The translations under genes were made by a program, and so were the position numbers. A stretch of 64,000 nucleotides of DNA from Papaver somniferum (taxonomy: Eukaryota; Streptophyta; Magnoliopsida; Ranunculales; Papaveraceae): positions 61,660,815 through 61,724,814 of the forward strand of contig NC_039360.1 of the NCBI RefSeq assembly GCF_003573695.1, written 5' to 3'. The number at the start of each line of letters is the position of its first letter. The first letter of the stretch is position 1. Under the pieces are notes generated by a model. That model was given only the letters and a program-made list of their open reading frames with translations. It had not been told where the DNA came from and did no database searches. Shown piece by piece: positions 54,914 to 64,000 of the stretch.

Positions 54914-56096
54914 TTTTTTTAAAAAAAATTAAAAAAAAATCTTCTTCTTTCGCTCCTTTCACTTTACCTTTTACTCCAAGTCTTTAAGTATTCACCAAAA
55001 GCTTTGGAAAAATTTTCTTTCGCTCCAAATTCCAAATTCTGTAAGGAAAGGACAAAAACCCAAAAACGTAAAAAAATAAAAAATAAAAAAAATCTAAAAA
55101 CTCTAGCCTAAAGACAAGTCCGCGTCGGCGGCGCCAAAAATTGATGTGACTCAATAATGTTGTAGTAAAAAAAAGATTCGTTGAGACTTGTGAAAGCAAA
55201 AGAATTTAGACTTAAAAATTAAAGAAAACTTAACTCAAAATTTGGTTTCAAGATATTGGGAATAACCAAGACACTAGAATCCACTATTACACATGAATGA
55301 ATGATGTCAAATATTTCATAAATCTAATTAGCCTTTTAATCCTTTATTTCTTAACTCACAAATAATCAAACATATTCTCAAATATTAATTGTATCCCCTA
55401 AACATAAATTATCTAAACAAAGCATAACCTATCTAATTGAATCACAACTAATGAAGAAAATTATGTAAACTTTTAAGAACTCTGCAAAAGCAGTGATTGA
55501 GTGAATTATAATTAAATATTAGAGAAAATGAAATAGTTATCCATTATTCATGTGTGAATAGCTTCATCCATTGCCTTGGTTATGCGAGAATTTAGCCTCT
55601 CATCATGTTGTTGGAAACACGCTCAAAAATCATTATTATTGCTCAAAGGGTGTTTACAAATGATGAAAATGGAGAAATAATTCAAAACCGGGTTTGTAAC
55701 AATTATATTTGTTACAAACCAAAAAAAATGATATAAAGGATGTGTCACTGTTACTGTTGCTCTAAGACCCACGACTCTGTGTCGCAAACGCTGTAGCAAA
55801 TAAGTCTATCGTCCTTGTGTCGCTGTCACTGTTGGAAAACGAGTGTCCTGGTAAGTCTGTTCTTCGTGTTTTTCAGCTTTCAGCAGCAGAAATGGAGTTT
55901 CTGCAGCTTGATTTTTTTGACTCTGTGGTGCTCTATTCTCTCCCAAACTCCCCGTCCCCCGTCTATGGACCTAGAGCCCTCTATTTATACTCCTAATCCT
56001 CATTTAATCACGCCATATCTCCCAAATAATCTTCATTCATCATCATTATTCTCTACGGCCAAAATTTCCATTTTTATCTTCACCACGCGTTCAGGA
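54914..56096 (-). repeat. Inverted leader, primer site and LTR remainder
   Basis: 54914-55142 is leader and primer site in reverse (GCGTCGGCGGCGCCAAAAAT on plus, TTTGGCGCCGCC in sense). 55143-56096 is the reverse complement of 57530-58482. This puts the LTR's TATA (TATAAATA in sense, near 55980) on the minus strand, pointing back out of the element. Confidence 0.82.
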
Positions 56097-56949
56097 ACCA
56101 ATCTGATTAAAAAAAAAGAGTCTAAAGAGTTAAAAAAAGAGTCCTTGTAGGAGTTGAGGAACCAATCTGATTAGATGGAAACGTCTAAAGAGTCTATTCA
56201 TAAAAGCACAGAGCTCAGGTGTTAGAATTAAAAAAAACATGGTAGTTTCGCCATATCTCGTTGAATCCTAATCCTTCTGTTTTTATTTTTTTAAGTAATT
56301 TGGTGGGGCACACGATTCAAGTTTTTACCTTTGCTAGTGAAATAGGGTGATTGAGATACCAAAAAAAAAAAACCAGACCATCAGACCAACCGGAATAAAT
56401 TCAATAAAGTCGACCGCTGGTGCCCTTGTCTATGCCAGTTGTGTTGACCTAGAGTTAGGATTATCGACCGCTGGTCCCCTTGTATATGCCAGTTGTGTTG
56501 ATATTAGTCTGACCGGTATCTCAGTCCATTAGGATAGGTTCATCCTGGCAGAGGCCTTCAGACAGATATGAGAAACACCGTTCACTTTAAACCATATTTT
56601 TCTTTATCCATCTTCTTAATCTTTCCATGTGATTGGTTGACTCCGGTTATGATGTCCAGAAACTATCTGAGTAGAGCTCTGTCACTTTATATGAATTTTA
56701 GTATGCTTGACTGCAAACTCGTGTACAACAATTGGAATTTCGCATCAGGGTACTTCCTCCTGTAGTCAGTGATTGTATGCCAACCAAGGAGATTCTTTAG
56801 TGCCTTCCAAGGTTCTGCGTAGAAAGCTAGGGTATGGAGTAATGTTTTTGTGGGTACACCTCTGGTAAACCCTCCCGAGATTAACTCGGTTTTATTTTTA
56901 TTTTTTTAGTTTTGCTCGAGGACTAGCAAATAATAAGTTTGGGGGTATT
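56097..56949 (+). other. Remaining internal region and polypurine tract
   Basis: Non-coding, related to 5513-6430 of the Athila-like element in reverse. A unit of about 53 bases containing TATGCCAGTTGTGTTGA occurs twice (about 56432 and 56485). It ends in the purine tract. Confidence 0.65.
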
Positions 56950-58482
56950 TGATAGACGCATTTATGTGTCTAATTTGTCCTCAATGTTTCGTATTGTTAG
57001 TACTCGTTTTCGTCCTTATTATGGTGTTTTGTGTGTTTGAAGGTATATTTTGGAAATAAATATTGTTGGAAAATTCGGCTCGAAAAGTTGCTCGGAGCAC
57101 CCCCAAAGGACAATTGCTATACGGACCCACACTTTTGCTAAGGGGAACCCTTATTCTCAGCACCCACGGCTATGTGTAGCCCAAATTAATCCACAACACC
57201 CATCTTCTCCGTTTGAAATTGGTTTTTGGCGGGAAAAGATATTTTTAGAAAACAGATTTTCAGTTCGTGATTTGGAGGGGTTATAGTGTGATTCAATGGC
57301 TAAAATTTTATGGGAAGACTTGATTGAGCATAACAGACGTGGTATGGTTGATTGTTTCGGTTAAATTTGGCTAGATAACTCGCAAGAAAAAAAAACAGGA
57401 CAACACATCAACGAGAGAAGTGTTTCACGGGATTGGACATGTTCTCCTGTGCATGGCGTGAGATAGAAGTGTGTATAACTACATCTGAGGCGTGTACATG
57501 ACGAATTGGAGCGTGCTGGAAGAAGTTTAACGCGTGGTGAAGATAAAAATGGAAATTTTGGCCGTAGAGAATAATGATGATGAATGAAGATTATTTGGGA
57601 GATATGGCGTGATTAAATGAGGCTTAGGAGTATAAATAGAGGGCTCTAGGTCCATAGACGGGGGACGGGGAGTTTGGGAGAGGAATATAGCACCACAGAG
57701 TCAAAAAAATCAAGCTGCAGAAACTCCATTTATGTTGCTGAAAAGCTGAAGAACACGAAGAACAGACTTACCAGGACAGTCGTTTTCCAACAGTGACAGC
57801 GACACAAGGACGACAGACTTATTTGCTACAGCGTTTGCGACACAGAGTCGTGGGTCTTAGAGCAACAGTAACAGTGACACATCCTTTGTATCGTTTTTTT
57901 TTTTGTTTGTAACAAATATAATTGTTACAAACCAAGTTTTGAATTATTTCTCCATTTTCATCATTTGTAAACACCCTTTAAGCAATAATAATGATTTTTG
58001 AGCGTGTTTCCAATAACATGATGAGAGGCTAAATTCTCGCGTAACCAAGGAAATGGATGAAGCTATTCACACATGAATAATGGGTAACTATTTCATTTTC
58101 TCTAATATTTAATTATAATTCACTCAATCACTTCTTTTGCAGAGTTCTTAAAAGTTTACATAATTTTCTTCATTAGTTGTGATTCAATTAGATAGGTTAT
58201 GATTTGTTTAGATAATCTATGCTTAGGGGATACAATTAATATTTGAGAATTTGTTTGATTATTTGTGAGTTAAGAAATAAAGGATTAAAAGGCTAATTAG
58301 AGTTAGGAAATATTTGACATCATTCATTCATGTGTAATAGTGGATTCTAGTGTCTTGGTTATTCCCAATATCTTGAAACCAAATTTTGAGTTAAGTTTTC
58401 TTTAATTTTTAAGTCTAAATTCTTTTGCTTTCACAAGTCTCAACGAATCTTTTTTTTACTACAACATTATTGAGTCACATCA
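56950..58482 (+). repeat. 3' LTR of the inverted Ty3 element
   Basis: 1533 bp, intact, with TATAAATA at 57631-57638. Confidence 0.85.
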
Positions 58483-58487
58483 TTAGG

Positions 58488-59294
58488 GAAATGATTATGT
58501 GGGTAAGGGTTATAAGACTGGGGGTCTATATAAACTTAATGTAACCTGTCCTGAAGTGAAATCAAATGATTCTTCTGCTTACATGTGTGTGTCATTGATT
58601 GTTTGGCATGGTAGACTTGGTCATGTAAATTATAAATCAATGCATAAATTGTCTAGAGTAGGATGCATACCCAAATTCACTTTACATAAAAATCATAAGT
58701 GTGAGATTTGCGCAGAATCTAAGCATGCTAAGAAATCATTCTATAAGAATGTCCATAGAAACTATAAACCCTTAGAATTAATCCATCCAGATTTGATATG
58801 AATTAAGTTCAAACAAGAGGTGGTAAGAAATGGTTTGTTACTTTTATAAACGTGAAGTTGAAAACCAATTGAGTGCTACCATTAAAACTATTAGGTCAGA
58901 CCGTGGTGGTGAATATGAAATTCCCGTATGAGATTTCTGTGAACAACATGGCATAATACATAAAACTACAGCCCCTTATTCACCTGAATCCAATGGTGTA
59001 GCTGAACGTAAGAACCGTACCCTTAAGGATATGATGAATGTCATGTTGATTAGTTCAGGATTACCTTCGAACTTTTGGGGGGGAGTCTATCCTCTCATTC
59101 AATTACATCCTGAACAAAGTACCTTTTAAAGGATCAGATAAAATTCCTTTGAAATTTCTGACTGTCTAGTTTGAATGCCATCTTATGCTTACTTCAAAAT
59201 GTGGGGGTGTTTGGCAAAGGTGGCCATCCCTCCTCCTAAGAGAACTAAGATAGGACCCAAAATTGTTGATTGTGTTTTCATAGGGTATCCCGGG
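58488..59294 (+). pseudogene. Second copia: integrase remnant
   Basis: Resumes the split element with GKGYKTGGLYKLNV, then the zinc-binding region WHGRLGHVNYKSMHKL and CEICAESKHAKKSF. After a stop near 58800, pieces of the catalytic core appear in several frames: SDRGGEYE (catalytic Asp region) and HKTTAPYSPESNGVAERKNR (catalytic Glu region). A piece near 59190-59290 matches the post-core phrase. Several stops and deletions are present. Confidence 0.82.
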
Positions 59295-61015
59295 TGAAAA
59301 AGCGAGGGTCTAACAACCGCACACAATATTTCGCTTAGAAATCTGTATGGACTAACTCCAATATACTTTCAAGAGAATCAACTAGACAGTCAGACTTAAT
59401 CTTAAGAAAATATATCAAAGAGTTATATCTCAATTTCTCAATTCAATCCGCACTCAAACAAATAAGAATTTGCGAGCCCGATTGAATATAAGAAATAACT
59501 TTCAAGAGAATCAACTAGACAGTCAGACTGAATCTTAAGAAAATATATCAAAGAGTTATATCTCAATTTCTCAATTCAATCCGCACTCAAACAAATAGGA
59601 ATTTGCGAGCCCGATTGAATATAAGAAATAACTAAGACGGTATCAAAAACAAATATCCAAGTGTCAATCAATTTAATCAACAACCAAAGGTTGGATTCAC
59701 AATTGATTGAACTTACGCACAACCTGTGATATTTCAATTATATAAACAAAGATAATGCGGAAAAGAAATAACACAGACAGCAGAAGATTTGTTAATGAGG
59801 AAACTGCAAATGCAGAAAAACCCAGGGACCTAGTCCATATTTGAACGCCACATTGTATTAAGCCGCTACAGACACTAGCCTACTGCAAGTTAACTTCGGA
59901 CTGGAATGTAGTTGAGCCCTAACCAATCTCACACTGATCAAGGTACAGTCGCGTTCCTTACGCCTCTGAATCCCAGCAGGAATCTGCGCACTTGATTCCC
60001 TTAGATGAACTCACCTACAACTAAGAGTTGCTACGACCCAAAGTCGAAGATTTGATAAACCAATCTGTCTCACACAGAAAAGTCTATTGAATAGACAAAT
60101 CTGTCTCCCACAGACAAACCTATGAGTTTTGTTCCGTCTTTTGATAAATCAAGGTGAACATGAACCAATTGATATACATGACTTATATTCCCGAAGAACA
60201 TCCTTGAAATATCAATCACCTCACAATAATCTTAATCGTATGGTAGCGAAATAAGATATTGTGGAATCACAAACGATGAGACGAAGATGTTTGTGACTAC
60301 TTTTTATCTTGTATTTCGGAGATTAAGTCTCGAACAAATCTTAGAGAATATAGTACTCAATTACGATAGAAAACAACAAGATCAGAACACGCAACTATAG
60401 AGAAAATAGTTGGGTCTTCCTTCACAATCCCAATGAAGTGTTCAAGTCGTTAACTTACAGGGTTTTAGAAAAACGTAAGGTTAAAGGAGAATCGACTCTA
60501 GTCGCAACTAGTATCACACAGGAGGTGTGGGGATTAGGTTTCCCAGTTGCTATAGTTCTCCCTTATATAGTCTTCAAATCAGGGTTTGCAATCAATGCTA
60601 CCTTGGTAACAAAGCATTCAATATTCACTGTTAGATTAAAACCTGATTAGACTCAAGCTAATATCTTTCAAACGTTAGATCGAACTTATCTTGTTACACA
60701 CAAATGAAAAGTGACTTCATTTAGATATGAGTAATCGTACCTAAACGTGTGCACCTTGTTGGCTCAACAATAGTTAACCGAAATTAGCCATATGAACACT
60801 TTCATATCAACCATATTCATCTAATTAACCATAACTAGTTCAAGTGAAACTAGTTCTAGAGACGTTCAATTGTTTATATTATCATAGAAGTATACAAGAC
60901 ACAATCGAAGCAAAATCGATTTTGATTCACTCGAATCAGTTCATGAACATTATAGCCACGGTTTGCAAAAGATTGCATTCCTTATTATATAAATATATTA
61001 GTTCATGAACAAACC
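59295..61015. mobile_element. Unclassified LTR-like repeat (familiar from poppy), truncated
   Basis: Begins TGAAAAAGCGAGGGTCTAAC inside the copia remnant and runs to the Tat-like LTR at 61016. It is non-coding and contains a 133 bp tandem duplication near its start. From memory the sequence resembles a very common repeat in Papaver genomic sequence; I cannot verify that here. The open frame at 60438-60650 has no family resemblance. The right end is not visible. Confidence 0.5.
59365..59630. repeat. 133 bp tandem duplication
   Basis: 59365-59497 and 59498-59630 are nearly identical. Each begins ACTTTCAAGAGAATCAACTA and ends with AATATAAGAAATA. Confidence 0.9.
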
Positions 61016-63065
61016 TGTAGATGGTGGATTTTCGACAGAGGCTATAATCGTGAACCCATAATTATACGAACTCCTGATCCAGCAATCAGATGTGAGTATT
61101 GAGACACGAGTCTCTCATCGAATCCTCTGACTGAGAATACTCTCAGAGTACATGCAGATATGTAGTCTCTCGGATGGACAACGACATATCTCATGAATAC
61201 TGAACACTTCAATAATTATTTCTATATAGAATCACGAGATTGACGTCTCATAGACCGCTTGCTCTGCTAGTATAGAGCGATAACGTCTTCAGGATACAAA
61301 TAACGAGTTTCCCAGACTATATAAAGGATATGAAGCTCCAGCAAGCTCATGTGAGAATAATTAATGCTCCTAGACAGCTTGCTCTGCTAGTATAGAGCCA
61401 TAAGTTAATTATTCCTAAATTCTTGGATTCATCCACTGAATTTCCGAAAATATTCAAATATTTTCGCAGTATTTCGTTACTTCAATCTATGGTTCTTCCC
61501 AGCAGAATTCCGTGGGTTAGCAATAAATATTCAACGCACAGGCATCTGAGATACTTCTGAGTAAGCCCCCGACTCGAAAGGTGCAAGTGTACTCAACGAT
61601 GATACACTAACAATCCCCGCACGAACGAGTATTTCAAAATACGACGAAACGATGAACCTATGCAAAATAGGAAATAAAATAATAAATAATTAAAATATTG
61701 ACCAAGGCGCCAAAGGATTGGGCTCATCGACCGGCCGGCCGTGTCGTGGCCAATCCCACGCCAGTTTTATATTTTATCATAATTTTTGTTATTTTCCTTG
61801 ATCTTATGAAAATCCTTTCATTTGAACAAATATCCTTCGTTTTGAGGAAACTCCTCAGTTTCATGGTGCTTCCTTCGCACGAAGGAAAAATATAAAATTT
61901 GGAAAAATATTGTGGGCCGTGATTGTTGGCCAACCGGCCATGCCTTGATCCCGGCCGGCCCCACACCATCAATTGGTAATCAATTGATAAAATTAATGTT
62001 TATGAGTCCAAGGATCAAAATTCCAGATTCGAACACTAATAACTTTACGATGATCTCATGATAAGTATTCTTATTAATTATGCTCGGTTCAACTACTAGT
62101 ATTCTAATTAATATTTTATTTTGGTCACGCTACCAATAATTCATCAGACTAGAGACACTTGCTCATATAAGCAATATTTGCTCAAATCAAGGAATATTGG
62201 TTCAACTATCAATATTCAACAATTCAGAGCAATACTTGCTCGCCTCAACTATCAACGTGAGAATTATACTTCTGTCTCAACAGACACGTTAAATTCATGA
62301 GTTTCATAACATTTTGCAAAATCATGTTCAACTCAGCAAATACATGGACTCATCGTCCCATAAAGTCATGAAGTCAACAACTGACTAATTAACCACGAGA
62401 CGTCAATCGTGTCACATGGGGGATATTAACTAGGGTTTTGGTCTGGCGGTTTATGACACGTGTGTTCATACACACGATGGAATGTGAGCAAGTCGTGCAA
62501 TCAGCTGAAGGAGTTAACAAAGTAGTGGATGAAAAATCGACCAAGTCTCCGCACGATGAGCAACTGGTTTCAAACACGATTTCCATTTCACCACTCTTTG
62601 ATTCCATCAATTGTCACACTTCATGGGATCATGGGTCTACAATTCCAGCAATATAAATAAGTCTCTGAAATCATGATTGGATATACAACGATCTCACGTC
62701 TCACAGACAACACGAGATTAACTCAACATCTGAGTAATTACTCTCAATAGAGATTCAATCATTCAGAACTTATCTTATTCAGAATTCACAACACACCCAC
62801 AATCTTTGATTACCATTGATTCCACACATTTCTCAGCTTCCCTCCTACAGAACAACCCATCCTCTCTTGTGACCGAATTCACTCTGGAACGACCGTTGTC
62901 TTGGTTTAGGCCGGAGTACTACAAATTGATCTCTCGAATTAAAAGCACTCCCTTCTTGCAGTGCATATGTGTGAGGTTGAACATTTCGCTCGGTTCAAGG
63001 AGTCTCCTCCGTATGGTCGTCTCCTCAATCCCGTGAAAACCAGCAAATGGTTTTCCCCATCTACA
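61016..63065 (+). repeat. 5' LTR of the second Tat-like element (short form)
   Basis: Two GC cassettes remain (near 61730 and 61930). The TATA-like CAATATAAATAAG is near 62648-62660, in the same relative place as in the 3.9 kb LTRs. Confidence 0.8.
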
Positions 63066-63066
63066 G

Positions 63067-63085
63067 ATTGGCGACCACAGTGGGA
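63067..63085 (+). other. Primer binding site
   Basis: ATTGGCGACCACAGTGGGA, one base after the LTR, the same as at 41449-41469. Confidence 0.78.
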
Positions 63086-63120
63086 TATAACTCTCGGTTG
63101 CAATCGCACAATTTCACAAG

Positions 63121-63465
63121 ATGGCCGGTCTTAGGTCTGGGTTAGTCACAGGTTCCAACGCAAACGGCGCCAGTACTAGCAACAACGACGACATCGAGGA
63201 TATCCCGGAAACGATTCCGGCCTCTAACAATGACAGTGGTGATGTTACTCCTCCTCACGTCAACGCGGAGGGTCATCCTTTGTTCGGCCGACACCCTGGG
63301 GAAGTCAGAGGAAATCCACCACCTACCATTGCTGATCTCATCAAAATGCAAGAGAATCTTGCAAAGAATCAAATCGATATGGCTACAGCACATAAGGAGC
63401 TATTTAATCAACTGAAAACTCTTACTGACAAGATGTCAGAGAAGACTCAAGGAAAAGGAAAATAA
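63121..63465 (+). CDS. Tat-like Gag, N-terminal part
   Basis: A 114-residue frame starting MAGLRSGLVTGSNANGAST, 36 bases after the primer site. It is low-complexity and acidic first, then helical (ADLIKMQENLAKNQIDMATA). A TAA ends it at 63463-63465. Downstream, in the same style, YADAEVVPIYTVDD continues Gag-like text until the LTR at 63593. The start agrees with the Gag start at 41412 in the other copy. The capsid domain itself is not reached. Confidence 0.65.
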   Translation: MAGLRSGLVTGSNANGASTSNNDDIEDIPETIPASNNDSGDVTPPHVNAEGHPLFGRHPGEVRGNPPPTIADLIKMQENLAKNQIDMATAHKELFNQLKTLTDKMSEKTQGKGK

Positions 63466-63592
63466 ACATCCTCATATGCTGATGCTGAAGTAGTTCCAAT
63501 TTATACAGTGGATGACAGCAAAGTCTGCAAAGCTACATACGATCCATCAGCAAAGGAGTCATCAAACTTCATCACTCGGGAGGATTTTGAAC

Positions 63593-64000
63593 TGTGAGTG
63601 GGGAAAAACGATTTGCTGGTTTTTACGGAATTGAAGAGTCGACCGTGTAGAGACTCCTTGAACCGAGCGAAATGTTGAACCTCACACAGATGCACTGTAA
63701 GAAGGGAGTGCTTTAAGTTCGAGAGATCAATCTGTAAGACCCCGGCCTAAACCAAGAACAATGGACGTTCCAAAACAATTCGGTCACAAGAGAGGATGGG
63801 TTGATCTGTAGGAGGGAAGCTGAGAAATGCGTTAGATCAATGGTGATCTGAGATTGTAGGTGTGTTGTGAATTTAGCGTGAAAATGCTCTGAATGATTGA
63901 ATTTTTCTCAATTGAGAGTAATTTCTGTGAGTTCGTGTAGACGAAAGATTGTTTGTATGAACTTTTATGAGAAATTGCTCGTTTTGGCGAATGTTGTTCG
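63593..64000 (-). mobile_element. LTR of the Tat-like family, reverse orientation, cut by window end
   Basis: Begins TGTGAGTGGGGAAAAACG. This is the reverse complement of the end of the solo LTR at 17269 (...CCCCACTCACA), so the two share a terminal variant different from the CATCTACA copies. It inserted into the Gag region of the element that starts at 61016. Confidence 0.8.

Larger units (their letters stand above)
54334..58482 (+). mobile_element. Non-autonomous Ty3 element with an internal inversion
   Basis: The ends are TGATAGACGC and GAGTCACATCA, flanked by TTAAG (54329-54333) and TTAGG (58483-58487), a 5 bp duplication with one difference. The intact 3' LTR is 56950-58482, preceded by a purine tract (AAGTTTGGGGGTATT). 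At the 5' end the first 580 bases of the LTR (54334-54913) are in place. The rest of that LTR, the primer site and the leader are turned around (54914-56096). No gag or pol is present. The 3' region and tract are related to the Athila-like element at 3948-12564. Confidence 0.85.
53215..59294 (+). mobile_element. Second copia element, split and truncated
   Basis: LTR at 53215-53626 (TGTTGG...CCAACA), followed by gag and protease pieces to 54333. After an inserted Ty3 element (54334-58482) come the integrase zinc-binding and core remnants to about 59294. There the poppy-type repeat begins. Reverse transcriptase and the 3' LTR are absent from the window. No initiator tRNA-Met site follows the LTR, so the leader is altered. 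It probably broke the RNA-dependent RNA polymerase gene. Confidence 0.8.
61016..63592 (+). mobile_element. Second Tat-like element, 5' part
   Basis: 5' LTR 61016-63065 (TGTAGATGG...CCATCTACA), primer site ATTGGCGACCACAGTGGGA from 63067, and Gag from 63121. The LTR is about 2.05 kb, roughly half the 3.9 kb of the other copies, because the middle, including the 55 bp array, is missing. The element is broken at 63593 by another LTR. Plus orientation. Confidence 0.82.

Noticed and set aside
56347..56532. 61-residue plus-strand open frame with an internal peptide repeat
   Set aside because: It arises from a 53 bp direct repeat in the non-coding 3' region of a Ty3 element; the repeat is reported, the protein is not.
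60438..60650. 70-residue open frame in the poppy-type repeat
   Set aside because: No motif and no supporting context; the repeat seems non-coding.

Overview
This is nuclear DNA of a flowering plant, almost all of it nested transposable elements with a few broken host genes between them. There are no bacterial-style operons. What is seen: LTR retrotransposons with plant-type primer binding sites, a plant LINE with a C-terminal RNase H, a Tourist-like MITE, a plant F-box gene, GT-AG introns, and a fragment of plant RNA-dependent RNA polymerase. From memory only, the repeat at 59295-61015 looks like one common in opium poppy, so Papaveraceae is my best guess for the host. I could not test that.

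1-17.5 kb: one F-box gene on the minus strand (N-terminus at 17464, C-terminus near 814) has been cut into three pieces. The first insertion (1542-12656) is a short non-autonomous copia-type element. Its 3' LTR was later split by an 8.6 kb Athila-like Ty3 element (3948-12564) that keeps gag and protease but no reverse transcriptase. The second insertion (13078-17269) looks like a solo copy of a very long LTR, and it holds a 690 bp solo LTR of another family.

18.2-24.3 kb: remains of a small host gene on the minus strand, with a leader exon, a start exon and a terminal coiled-coil-like exon. Two copies of one copia family lie in its introns in opposite orientations: an internally deleted copy at 18892-19390 and a complete but dead copy at 19585-24006.

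24.5-51.4 kb: one plant LINE on the minus strand with an 18 bp target-site duplication. It is split in frame by a 20.45 kb non-autonomous LTR element (27891-48341). That element is itself split by a 13.9 kb Tat/Ogre-like Ty3 element (31526-45398) with LTRs of about 3.9 kb. The 20 kb element carries five regularly spaced tRNA-like modules. The Tat-like LTRs carry a 55 bp hairpin array and a series of GGCCGGCC-centred palindromes.

51.4-64 kb: a possible CACTA terminus, a 592 bp Tourist-like MITE, and an exon of a gamma-clade RNA-dependent RNA polymerase that keeps its DFDGD motif but has an in-frame stop. Next is a copia element (from 53215) split by a Ty3 element with an internal inversion (54334-58482), then the poppy-type repeat. 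A second Tat-like element (from 61016) follows; its gag is broken at 63593 by another LTR of the same family running off the window.

No gene here looks intact and functional apart from, possibly, the small host gene at 18-24 kb. The value of the window lies in its insertion history and in the structured non-coding sequences inside the elements.
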